Shown: positions 7,493 through 14,441, counted from the stretch's first letter. The stretch is DNA of 64,000 bases from Chitinophagaceae bacterium (GCA_016699815.1 CP065012.1:1178001-1242000), one strand, 5' to 3'. The notes: generated by a model from the sequence alone, not told the origin. Translations and numbers: made by a program.

Positions 7493-7690
7493 ATGAATTT
7501 TATTAAAAAAAATATGCTGCTGGCCATTGGTATCCCTTTAGGTGCTTTTGCCGGTTTTTTATACTGGAAATTTGTAGGGTGCAACTCAGGAACCTGTGCC
7601 ATTACTTCCAATCCGTACAACAGTACTTTATACGGTGCAGTTATGGGCGGTATTTTATTCTCAATCTTCCAGCAAAAAAAATCTGCTTAA
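7493..7690 (+). CDS. DUF6132-like small membrane protein with C-x2-G-T-C motif
   Basis: A 65-aa protein with two hydrophobic helices (8-28 and ~46-60) joined by a short loop holding GCNSGTCAITSNP (C30, C35). I recognise this as the DUF6132 type, often found near sulfur-trafficking genes; its function is not established. Its C-x2-G-T-C motif matches that of the preceding gene product. It lies 39 bp downstream of that gene and 19 bp upstream of the YeeE/YedE half-transporter, which suggests it works at the membrane with the transporter. Confidence 0.72.
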   Translation: MNFIKKNMLLAIGIPLGAFAGFLYWKFVGCNSGTCAITSNPYNSTLYGAVMGGILFSIFQQKKSA

Positions 7691-7709
7691 TAAAATTAGG
7701 CACAAAAAA

Positions 7710-8273
7710 ATGTTAGAGTTTTTACAACAACCCTGGCCTTGGTATGTGGCCGGGCCTTTAATTGGGCTAACTGTACCGGTATTACTCATCCTGGGTAATA
7801 AAACTTTCGGCATCAGTTCCTCATTTCGCCATATTTGCGCATCCTGTATGCCGGTAAAAATCCCTTTTTTTTCCTACAACTGGAAAAAAGAAATTTGGAA
7901 CCTTATCTTTGTTTTAGGCATTTTACTGGGTGGTATTATTGCCATGCAATTTTTAGCCAATCCCCATCCCATAATCATAAATCAAAAATTAGCTACCGAA
8001 CTTTCAGAATATGGCATAACAAATTTCAACAACCTTGTTCCTTCGGAAATTATGAATTGGCAATCTTTATTCTCAGTAAAAGGCTTGGTAATGCTGGTTG
8101 CAGGTGGTTTTTTGGTAGGCTTTGGTACACGCTATGCAGGTGGTTGCACAAGCGGCCATGCCATAATGGGTATATCAAACCTGCAATTACCATCATTAAT
8201 AGCCACGGTTTGTTTTATGGTGGGTGGTTTTATAATGGCCAATTTTATTTTACCATTTATCCTTTTACTTTAA
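7710..8273 (+). CDS. YeeE/YedE family transporter, first half (thiosulfate uptake TsuA-like)
   Basis: A 187-aa inner-membrane protein with the YeeE/YedE (sulf_transp) motif GGCTSGH, whose cysteine is C146; this corresponds to one of the cysteines that line the pore in the thiosulfate importer TsuA. A C-x2-C pair (C43, C46 in HICASCMP) is an additional feature. The start is the ATG at 7710; a longer frame from 7596 would overlap the DUF6132 gene. The second half of the transporter is the next gene, 11 bp downstream, so the two chains probably form one pore. Substrate: thiosulfate or another small sulfur species (inferred from family). Confidence 0.85.
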   Translation: MLEFLQQPWPWYVAGPLIGLTVPVLLILGNKTFGISSSFRHICASCMPVKIPFFSYNWKKEIWNLIFVLGILLGGIIAMQFLANPHPIIINQKLATELSEYGITNFNNLVPSEIMNWQSLFSVKGLVMLVAGGFLVGFGTRYAGGCTSGHAIMGISNLQLPSLIATVCFMVGGFIMANFILPFILLL

Positions 8274-8284
8274 ACGGTTAAACA

Positions 8285-8785
8285 ATGCAAAAAACAATAG
8301 AAACTAATACCGATTTTGAAGTTCGTTCATTAGATGCAATATGTGTAAACGAAAGCAGGTTAGTGCATAAATGGTACCACCATATTAAATACCTGGTTAC
8401 AGGTATTCTTTTTGGTATTGTATTGGTAAAAGCAGAAATCATAAGTTGGTTCCGCATTCAGGAAATGTTTCGCATGCAATCTTTTCATATGTACGGAATT
8501 ATTGGTAGCGCCATTTTAGTAGGTATGGTTTCTATTTGGCTCATAAAAAGGTTTAATGTAAAAACTATTTATGGCGAAAAAATAGAACTCCATAAAAAAG
8601 ATTTTAACAAAGGGCAAATATACGGTGGCCTGCTCTTTGGGCTGGGCTGGGCAATTACCGGCGCATGTCCCGGTCCATTGTTTGCCCAAATTGGAACCGG
8701 TGTATCGGTAATTTTAGTTACCCTTTTAAGCGCTATTGCCGGTACCTGGGTTTACGGATTTTTCAGGGATAAACTTCCGCACTAA
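8285..8785 (+). CDS. YeeE/YedE family transporter, second half (DUF6691-like)
   Basis: A 166-aa membrane protein with about four helices and the second signature of YeeE/YedE transporters, GACPGP (C128) in GWAITGACPGPLFAQIG. The N-terminal ~35 residues are soluble and carry a cysteine (C20). Together with the preceding protein it makes up the equivalent of full-length TsuA-type transporters, which hold both motifs in one chain. It is the last gene of the sulfur run: a 252-bp gap follows before ric. Confidence 0.85.
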   Translation: MQKTIETNTDFEVRSLDAICVNESRLVHKWYHHIKYLVTGILFGIVLVKAEIISWFRIQEMFRMQSFHMYGIIGSAILVGMVSIWLIKRFNVKTIYGEKIELHKKDFNKGQIYGGLLFGLGWAITGACPGPLFAQIGTGVSVILVTLLSAIAGTWVYGFFRDKLPH

Positions 8786-8959
8786 AATTTTTGCAGCCTC
8801 TACAAAAATTATCCTGTAAATTTTTTACCGGGTACACTTACAGTTTTAAAATTAAAGGAATTTACCATTGGATTATATATCCAGGTTCTTTCTCAATTTT
8901 TCCAATAATATATAGTTTTTAAATCTTTGATTTTCATATAATTATAGTTTTCAAAAAAC

Positions 8960-8985
8960 AATAAAAGTATTTTTATACTTTTATT
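8960..8985. promoter_or_regulatory. Perfect inverted repeat upstream of ric, candidate operator
   Basis: AATAAAAGTAT (8960-8970) and its exact complement ATACTTTTATT (8975-8985) surround a TTTT centre. It ends 52 bp before the ric start and 11 bp before a TATCTTTG box. Length and position fit a dimeric repressor site; the NsrR/IscR-like Rrf2 regulator encoded at 13085 is the obvious candidate. AT-rich DNA makes chance palindromes more common, so this remains a candidate. Confidence 0.5.
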
Positions 8986-8996
8986 AAAGTTGTTCC

Positions 8997-9004
8997 TATC
9001 TTTG
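8997..9004 (+). promoter_or_regulatory. -7 box TATCTTTG for ric
   Basis: TATCTTTG is a full match to TAnnTTTG and lies 33 bp before the ric start. The expected -33 region falls inside the palindrome at 8960-8985, so a protein bound there would block the promoter. There is no clear TTTG in that region, so the promoter may be weak or activator dependent. Confidence 0.45.
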
Positions 9005-9037
9005 CAATATTAATTACATCTAAAAATTGAATTTTCA

Positions 9038-9991
9038 ATGGAAACAACAGCAGAAAATATACTCAATGTTACCTTGCTTGAGCCAAGGATGAAACACCCC
9101 ACAATTTTTTCCCGATTTGATGAATTAAACGAAGGAGAAAGTTTAATCATCCACAACGACCATGACCCAAAACCATTGTACTATCAATTATTGGGTCAAA
9201 GAGGTAATATTTTTACATGGGATTATTTGGAAACCGGACCAGAATGGTGGAAAATAAAAATTGCCAAACGCATTTCCGGGGAGAATAATGAAACCCTTGG
9301 CGAAATTGTTGCCAAAGACATGCATAAAGCACAAATTTTTAAAAAATATGGAATTGACTTTTGCTGCGGCGGCAAAAAAACAGTAAAAGAAGCTTGTGCA
9401 GATAAGGGATTGGATTATGCAGTAATAGAACAGGAATTACAAAAAGCCGACCAGGTTGTTTCTACCAGGCCCTTACCCTACAATGACTGGGCCCTAGATT
9501 TTTTAGCAGACTATATTGTAAATACCCACCACAGTTATACCAAAAAACAACTGCCTGAAATACGAGGCTATGCAGCTAAAGTTGCAAGAGTACATGGCGA
9601 TAACCATCCTGAACTTTTAGAAATTTACCAGTTGGTAGAAGAAGTAAGTGCAGAAATGAGTGCACACATGGTTAAAGAAGAACAAATACTTTTCCCTTAC
9701 ATTAAAGAAATTGTTGCCTCAAAAAATAAAACAGCGGTAGCTCCGCAATACAATGCATTGGGCTCTGTGCAAGGCCCAATAAGCATGATGGAAATGGAAC
9801 ATGAGCATACCGGGAATGCCATGGAGCAAATTCGTACTCTTAGCAATAACTATAGCTTGCCCGAAGATGGCTGTGCAAGTTACAGTTTATTGTTCCGTAT
9901 GCTGGAAGAACTCGAAGAAGACTTACACATCCACATACACCTGGAAAATAATATCCTTTTTCCCAAGGCACTAGAAATGGAAAAGAATTAA
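9038..9991 (+). CDS. ric: Iron-sulfur cluster repair di-iron protein Ric (ScdA/YtfE type) with N-terminal DUF2249 domain
   Basis: A 317-aa protein with three parts: a DUF2249 domain (about 18-78, ending in GPEWWKIKIAKR), a ScdA_N segment (85-130) with FKKYGIDFCCGGKKT and the paired C109-C110, and a hemerythrin-like di-iron domain (150-317) with the ligand-rich motifs HHSYTKKQL, HMVKEEQILFPY, MEHEHTG and HIHLENNILFP. Ric repairs Fe-S clusters damaged by nitric oxide or peroxide in the cytoplasm. The DUF2249 fusion is extra compared with E. coli YtfE. It opens the NO/Fe-S cluster; a palindrome and -7 box precede it. A strong hairpin separates it from the next gene. Confidence 0.92.
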   Translation: METTAENILNVTLLEPRMKHPTIFSRFDELNEGESLIIHNDHDPKPLYYQLLGQRGNIFTWDYLETGPEWWKIKIAKRISGENNETLGEIVAKDMHKAQIFKKYGIDFCCGGKKTVKEACADKGLDYAVIEQELQKADQVVSTRPLPYNDWALDFLADYIVNTHHSYTKKQLPEIRGYAAKVARVHGDNHPELLEIYQLVEEVSAEMSAHMVKEEQILFPYIKEIVASKNKTAVAPQYNALGSVQGPISMMEMEHEHTGNAMEQIRTLSNNYSLPEDGCASYSLLFRMLEELEEDLHIHIHLENNILFPKALEMEKN

Positions 9992-10020
9992 ACTAATAAT
10001 TGCTAAATACTAAAAAAACC

Positions 10021-10052
10021 GTAAGTAGGGGAAATTATTTTCCCCTGCTTAC
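10021..10052. repeat. Strong 14-bp hairpin between ric and the hemerythrin gene
   Basis: GTAAGTAGGGGAAA (10021-10034) pairs with TTTCCCCTGCTTAC (10039-10052) over 14 bp with one G-T wobble and a TTAT loop. On the + strand no T-run follows. On the - strand it would be followed by a T-run, but no - strand gene ends here. It may stop or stabilise the ric transcript, or set different levels of ric and the downstream genes. Confidence 0.6.
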
Positions 10053-10077
10053 AATAGTTCATCCTTAATTAAATATC

Positions 10078-10100
10078 AGTAACGATTACTGCCTGTTACT
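10078..10100. promoter_or_regulatory. Weak inverted repeat AGTAAC-N11-GTTACT before the hemerythrin gene
   Basis: AGTAAC (10078-10083) and GTTACT (10095-10100) are exact complements 38 bp before the start at 10138. The half-site GTAAC resembles those of several Crp/Fnr-type NO regulators, but the spacing is wider than their usual 6 bases. Suggestive only. Confidence 0.25.
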
Positions 10101-10137
10101 AATCGGCTAATAAAAAACCAATAATAAAATACACGTA

Positions 10138-10638
10138 ATGAACAGTTCCAACGAAAACAATACAAAACCTATTAAAAGGCACGAAACCATTGCACAGTTT
10201 TCCCGTGAGCATCATTTTGGCCTGTTGCTCGTATGGAAAATAAAACAAGGCATTAAGAAAAGTATTTCTCCGGAACGGATTAGTAATTATGTGCTTTGTT
10301 TTTATGAACAAGACCTTAAACAGCATTTTAGCAACGAAGAAAAAATTTTGTTTGTTCACCTGCCCGAAGCCAGCCCATTGCGAATTCAGGCAATGCAGGA
10401 ACATGAAAAAATATATTCTCTTATTGAAATGATAAAGAACGAGAAAAACAGCTATCCGCTATTGACCCGTTTTTCGGAAATGCTGGATAACCATATCCGC
10501 TTTGAAGAACGTACTTTGTTTAGCCATATCCAGGAAGTAGTGCCTGAAAAAAATTTACTGGAGTACCAGGTAAATCATATTGATAACAAGCAGGTAGATA
10601 ATGATTGGGATGATCATTTTTGGGAAACTAAAAATTAA
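10138..10638 (+). CDS. Hemerythrin-domain protein
   Basis: A 166-aa cytoplasmic four-helix protein with the hemerythrin HHE pattern: SREHHFGLL near residue 22, KQHFSNEEKILF near 61, MQEHEKIYSL near 84 and LDNHIRFEERTLFSHI near 120. Such proteins bind a non-heme di-iron centre and handle O2, NO or iron. It lacks the ScdA_N cysteine pair, so it is not a second Ric. It lies downstream of ric and 23 bp before the DUF1858/DUF2249 gene. Its function is probably NO or iron handling beside Ric (inference from context). Confidence 0.85.
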   Translation: MNSSNENNTKPIKRHETIAQFSREHHFGLLLVWKIKQGIKKSISPERISNYVLCFYEQDLKQHFSNEEKILFVHLPEASPLRIQAMQEHEKIYSLIEMIKNEKNSYPLLTRFSEMLDNHIRFEERTLFSHIQEVVPEKNLLEYQVNHIDNKQVDNDWDDHFWETKN

Positions 10639-10661
10639 AGCCGGAAATTTCCACACAGTAA

Positions 10662-11471
10662 ATGGTAAAAATAAATATTGATACAAAAATTTCAACATTA
10701 CTTAAAAGCCACCCCGGAGCTTTGGAGGCAATCATCAGCCTTTCTCCAAAGTTCAACAAGTTGCGGAACCCAATTTTAAGAAAACTTATGGCTTCCCGAA
10801 CCTCCATAGCCATGGCCAGTAAAGTAGGCGATGTGAGTGTAACTGATTTTTTTAATACACTACAGCAATTGGGTTTTGAAGCTGACCGAAATGAAGAACA
10901 AAAAGATGGGAATATACAACAACCATTGCCGGAATTTTTAAAAAATGTAAAAAAAGAAAACATCACTCAACTAGATGTAAGGCCGGTAATTCAAAATGGC
11001 AAAGATCCGTTTAACCTCATTATAAATGCCGTTAAGCAATTACCGCAGGGAGGTATTTTAAAATTGATAAATAGTTTTGAGCCCGCTCCTTTAATTCCTA
11101 TACTAACCAGGCAAGGCTTTAATGCTTATGTAGAAACCGTTAGCGACACCGTGATAAACACCTATTTTTTTAAAAAAGACAATACAGGATTTTCAGAACC
11201 TGAAAAAACTTCCAATACCGAAGACTGGCAAAGCAAACTGGAATATTATAAGGATAAGCTGGTGAGCATTGATGTTCGTGAAATGGAAATGCCCTTGCCC
11301 ATGATGACAATTTTAGAAGAACTAGAACAACTTCCCAAAGATAAAGCCTTATTTGTTTACCATAAACGCATCCCCGTATTTTTATTGCCCGAACTAAAAG
11401 ACCGGAATTTTGAATACCGAATAAATGAAATAAGCGATGCTGATGTACATTTATTGATTTTTAAAGAGTAA
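10662..11471 (+). CDS. DUF1858-DUF2249-DUF2249 protein
   Basis: A 269-aa soluble protein. Residues 1-75 look like DUF1858 (short helical domain, INIDTKISTLLKSHPGALEA). Residues ~100-170 are one DUF2249 domain (LDVRPVIQNGKDPFNLI ... AYVETVSDTVINTYFFK) and ~197-269 a second (SIDVREMEMPLPMMTILEEL ... HLLIFKE). DUF2249 has a TusA-like fold, and the same domain is fused to the N-terminus of Ric just upstream. No cysteine is visible in the canonical TusA position, so sulfur transfer by a TusA mechanism is unlikely. It ends 1 bp before the next gene. Biochemical role unknown; linked by context to NO/Fe-S stress. Confidence 0.78.
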   Translation: MVKINIDTKISTLLKSHPGALEAIISLSPKFNKLRNPILRKLMASRTSIAMASKVGDVSVTDFFNTLQQLGFEADRNEEQKDGNIQQPLPEFLKNVKKENITQLDVRPVIQNGKDPFNLIINAVKQLPQGGILKLINSFEPAPLIPILTRQGFNAYVETVSDTVINTYFFKKDNTGFSEPEKTSNTEDWQSKLEYYKDKLVSIDVREMEMPLPMMTILEELEQLPKDKALFVYHKRIPVFLLPELKDRNFEYRINEISDADVHLLIFKE

Positions 11472-11472
11472 G

Positions 11473-12762
11473 ATGATAGCTTCAAAACCAGGATCCCCAT
11501 TGCTGAGTACTACATCTTACAAAGTAGTATTACCTTTTTATTTATATGCAGCCTTTTCTTTTTTTGCAGCTACGGCACTTTTATTTTTTTCTACCGATGC
11601 ATTTTTAAAGCATTATTTTCAGCCGCACTTATTGGCCATCACCCATATAATGGCGCTGGGCTGGGGCACTATGGTTATACTTGGGGCAAGCCACCAGCTG
11701 GTACCTGTATTAATTGAAGGAAAATTATACAGCAATAAATTAGCATACACTTCATTTGTACTGGCAGCAATTGGTATACCGCTCCTTTGTTACGGGTTTT
11801 ATGAATTTAATATGGGAGCTCCTGCAAAATGGGGCGGCAGGTTTGTGGTACTTGCCCTATTGGCTTATCTCATTAATATTGGTATAAGCATTTCAAAAAG
11901 TAAAAACGAAAATGTACACGCTGTATTTGTATTTACTTCCGTTTTGTGGTTATTTATTACTGTGGCCCTGGGCCTGGCGCTTGTGTACAATTTTACGTTT
12001 ACTTTTATGCGGCATAATTCGGTACATTATCTTCCACTACATGTACATATCGGAATTATTGGATGGTTCCTGCTTTTGGTAATTGGTGTAGCTTCCCGGT
12101 TAATTCCATTATTTCTTATTTCAAAATTTTCAAACCCAGGTATATTGTGGTTAATATTTTGGTTAGTAAACCTTTCGTTGCTATTGTTTATCCTTATCTT
12201 TTATTTTTTGCCTATTTCTTATTCTCTTATTCCCGATGTAATGCTTTTTGCAGCAATTTTACTATTTATTTATTATTGTATTGCAGCATACAAACAACGG
12301 ATTAGGAAACAAGTTGATGAACAGGTAAGGTTGTCTCTATTATCTGCCATAATGATGGCATTGCCTTTAATTTTACTCTTTATTATACTCCTTATTTTTA
12401 TTAACAGGAAGGCAGAAAACAATGCCTTTATGGTAGCGTACGGCTTTATCATTTTTTTTGGATGGATAACGGCCATAATTTTAGGAATGACATTTAAAAC
12501 CCTGCCGTTTATTGTTTGGAACAAAGTATATCGCAAGCGATCAGGGCAGGGAAAAACACCCAGCCCAAAAGATATGTTCAGTAATACTGTTTTTAAAATA
12601 ATGTGTATAGCCTACTTGCTGGGTTTTATTATTTTCATTTGCGGGCTTTTGTTTCCCCAATCTATCCTATTAAAACCCGGAGCACTGTTATTGTTGATCA
12701 CAGCAATTTTGTACAACTGGAATGTAATAAAAATTTTTACCCATAAAGCACAACTAAAATGA
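11473..12762 (+). CDS. Polytopic NnrS / heme-copper oxidase subunit I-like membrane protein
   Basis: A 429-aa inner-membrane protein with about 12 hydrophobic helices. Conserved-looking histidines lie in or near membrane segments: PHLLAITHIMALGWG, GASHQLVPV, and HYLPLHVHIGIIGW. This pattern recalls NnrS (heme- and copper-containing, NO-stress) and the cytochrome oxidase subunit I superfamily, but the full set of oxidase ligands cannot be assigned by eye. It is tightly packed: 1 bp after the DUF2249 gene and overlapping the DUF59 gene by 4 bp. Position among Ric, hemerythrin and an NsrR-like regulator supports a role in NO resistance. Exact chemistry unknown. Confidence 0.7.
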   Translation: MIASKPGSPLLSTTSYKVVLPFYLYAAFSFFAATALLFFSTDAFLKHYFQPHLLAITHIMALGWGTMVILGASHQLVPVLIEGKLYSNKLAYTSFVLAAIGIPLLCYGFYEFNMGAPAKWGGRFVVLALLAYLINIGISISKSKNENVHAVFVFTSVLWLFITVALGLALVYNFTFTFMRHNSVHYLPLHVHIGIIGWFLLLVIGVASRLIPLFLISKFSNPGILWLIFWLVNLSLLLFILIFYFLPISYSLIPDVMLFAAILLFIYYCIAAYKQRIRKQVDEQVRLSLLSAIMMALPLILLFIILLIFINRKAENNAFMVAYGFIIFFGWITAIILGMTFKTLPFIVWNKVYRKRSGQGKTPSPKDMFSNTVFKIMCIAYLLGFIIFICGLLFPQSILLKPGALLLLITAILYNWNVIKIFTHKAQLK

Positions 12763-13082
12763 GTGTAACCACCAATAATGAAATAAAATGCAATATTGCC
12801 CTATCGGGCCTTTATAATGTTTACGATCCCGAAATTGGATTGAATGTGGTTGATTTAGGATTGGTTTACGAATTGCAATTTGAAGAAGATACACAAAAAA
12901 TAATTTGTACCATGACGCTTACTACAGAATTTTGCCCCATGGGCGAATCTATTACCAGCGATGTAACACATTCGCTTCAGCAATCTTTTGCCAGTTACCA
13001 AATTGAGGTAAACCTTATTTTTGAACCCCATTGGAATGTAAATATGGTTTCGGATGAAGGCCGTGAATTTTTAGGAAGATAA
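12759..13082 (+). CDS. DUF59 / MIP18-family Fe-S cluster assembly factor
   Basis: A 107-aa protein of the SufT/PaaD (DUF59) family. VYDPEIGLNVVDLGLVYEL (22-40) is the signature, and TTEFCPMGESI carries the conserved C59. These proteins help insert Fe-S clusters into target proteins in the cytoplasm. The start overlaps the end of the membrane-protein gene by 4 bp (ATGA), and the Rrf2 gene begins 2 bp after the stop, so it is in the middle of an operon. Its job here is probably maturation or repair of Fe-S proteins during NO stress. Confidence 0.87.
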   Translation: MSVTTNNEIKCNIALSGLYNVYDPEIGLNVVDLGLVYELQFEEDTQKIICTMTLTTEFCPMGESITSDVTHSLQQSFASYQIEVNLIFEPHWNVNMVSDEGREFLGR

Positions 13083-13084
13083 TT

Positions 13085-13516
13085 ATGTTAAGTTTAAGTT
13101 GTAAAGCAGCAATAAAATCAGTGATTTTCCTTGGATCAAAATATGAAACCGGGGAAAAATTCAGTATAAAAGATATAGCAAGCCACATTAATGAAAACGA
13201 ACACACGATTGGAAAAATTTTACAAAAACTGGTGAAATATAAAATCATTTTTAGTTCCAAAGGCCCCAATGGTGGGTTTTACATTACCGAAAAACAAACC
13301 AACCAACCCATTATTAAAATTGTAGAAGCCATAGACGGGCAGGAAATTTTTAAACAATGTGGTTTAGGTCTTGCAAAATGTTCTGAGTCACATCCATGCC
13401 CTTTTCACACTGATTTTAAACCTGTGAGGGAATTATTTAAAAAAATGTGCGAAGAGAAAAAAATTATTGATTTATACCTTAATGTAAATGAAGGCTTCGC
13501 ATATCTTACAGGCTAA
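13085..13516 (+). CDS. Rrf2-family Fe-S regulator (NsrR/IscR-like)
   Basis: A 143-aa Rrf2 regulator with an N-terminal winged HTH (about 5-65; SIKDIASHINENEHTIGKIL and SSKGPNGGF for the wing) and three cysteines C92, C99 and C105 in QCGLGLAKCSESHPC. Spacing and position match the cluster ligands of NsrR and IscR (near 92-93, 98-99 and 104-105), so it very likely binds an Fe-S cluster that responds to NO or to cluster status. It is the last gene of the NO/Fe-S operon and probably regulates it; the palindrome upstream of ric is a candidate operator. Whether it is functionally NsrR or IscR cannot be told from sequence. Confidence 0.87.
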   Translation: MLSLSCKAAIKSVIFLGSKYETGEKFSIKDIASHINENEHTIGKILQKLVKYKIIFSSKGPNGGFYITEKQTNQPIIKIVEAIDGQEIFKQCGLGLAKCSESHPCPFHTDFKPVRELFKKMCEEKKIIDLYLNVNEGFAYLTG

Positions 13517-13587
13517 TCGGTAACACCAGGGGCTTTCATTGGTGATTTTTCAAAATAATCATCATTTTTATTAAGCGGAAAAATTGA

Positions 13588-13615
13588 TACATTTACCTAC
13601 ATTTATTTTACATTT
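13588..13615 (+). promoter_or_regulatory. Three TACATTT direct repeats at one-turn spacing before the SDR gene
   Basis: TACATTT occurs at 13588-13594, 13598-13604 and 13609-13615, with starts 10 and 11 bp apart, that is one DNA turn each. The array ends 15 bp before the SDR start. The repeats resemble -7 boxes (TACATTTA), so they may be alternative promoters or a regulator's site array. Confidence 0.4.
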
Positions 13616-13630
13616 TTCAATTTAATCTCC

Positions 13631-14320
13631 TTGAAAAAAATTGCAGTAATAACCGGCGCCAATGGCAACCTGGGCAAATCTGTTGCCGAAAAATTTATTA
13701 AGGAAGGATATTTTGTTATAGGAATTGTTCACCATAAAACATTGCAGCCGGTTTTTTCAAATACTGATTATGAAGAATGGGAATTAGACTTGCTGCAGGA
13801 AGAGAAATGCAACGAAGCTATTTTATTGATTATTAAGAAATATGAAAAAATTGATGTAGCGGTTTTAACAGCCGGTGGATTTGCAATGGGCGATATTGGC
13901 GAAACTTCATCTTCAGCTATTTTTAAACAATACCAGTTAAATTTTGAAACCGCTTACCATATTGCCCGCCCGGTTTTTTTGCAAATGATACATCAAAATA
14001 CAGGCCGCCTTTTTTTTATTGGCTCAAGAGCCGGCAGTAATTTTGCCCATGCCAAAGGAGTTACCGCTTATGCATTATCAAAATCACTCCTGTTCCGTTT
14101 ATCAGAGCTGATGAATATAGAAGCAAAAGGAAAAAATGTAGTAAGTGCAGTAGTTGTTCCGGGCATTATAGATACCGCTCAAAACAGGAAAGAAATGCCC
14201 AATGCAGATTTTACAACCTGGATAAGCCCCATGCAAATTGCCAGTATTATTTATTTTTATGCATCAGAAACCGCTGCTGCTATCAGGGAGCCTATTATAA
14301 AAATTTATCAGCATTCTTAA
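13631..14320 (+). CDS. Short-chain dehydrogenase/reductase
   Basis: A 229-aa Rossmann-fold NAD(P) oxidoreductase. The cofactor motif TGANGNLGKS begins at residue 8, the catalytic serine is in FIGSRAGS, and the YxxxK pair is in TAYALSKSLL. The start codon is TTG at 13631: it is the only start that keeps the first beta strand (KKIAVITGA) intact, since the next ATG is far inside the protein. The substrate is unknown. The gene stands alone between the NO/Fe-S operon and aconitase, with an unusual repeat array in its upstream region. Confidence 0.83.
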   Translation: MKKIAVITGANGNLGKSVAEKFIKEGYFVIGIVHHKTLQPVFSNTDYEEWELDLLQEEKCNEAILLIIKKYEKIDVAVLTAGGFAMGDIGETSSSAIFKQYQLNFETAYHIARPVFLQMIHQNTGRLFFIGSRAGSNFAHAKGVTAYALSKSLLFRLSELMNIEAKGKNVVSAVVVPGIIDTAQNRKEMPNADFTTWISPMQIASIIYFYASETAAAIREPIIKIYQHS

Positions 14321-14348
14321 GCCGTATTTTTTTCCTAAAAGGGTAATT

Positions 14349-14392
14349 TATAATTCGTAAATTTTAACCGGCTGCAACAATATAATTCGTAA
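14349..14392. repeat. Direct repeat TATAATTCGTAA x2 upstream of aconitase
   Basis: The 12-mer TATAATTCGTAA occurs exactly at 14349-14360 and 14381-14392, 32 bp apart, in the gap between the SDR gene and aconitase. Both copies are followed by a T/A-rich stretch with TTTTA. Possible regulator half-sites or a local duplication. Confidence 0.4.
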
Positions 14393-14441
14393 TTTTATAA
14401 CTAATTTCCGGCATCATTAATCCTGCCATATTTTTTCATTA

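Noticed and set aside
7596..7709. N-terminal extension of the first YeeE/YedE half
   Set aside because: It reads through the DUF6132 gene in another frame; the ATG at 7710 begins a natural membrane-protein N-terminus.
7835..8281. A 148-codon open frame overlapping the first YeeE/YedE half
   Set aside because: It is in a different frame of a gene with clear motifs, and its translation is rich in Cys, Trp and His without any domain.
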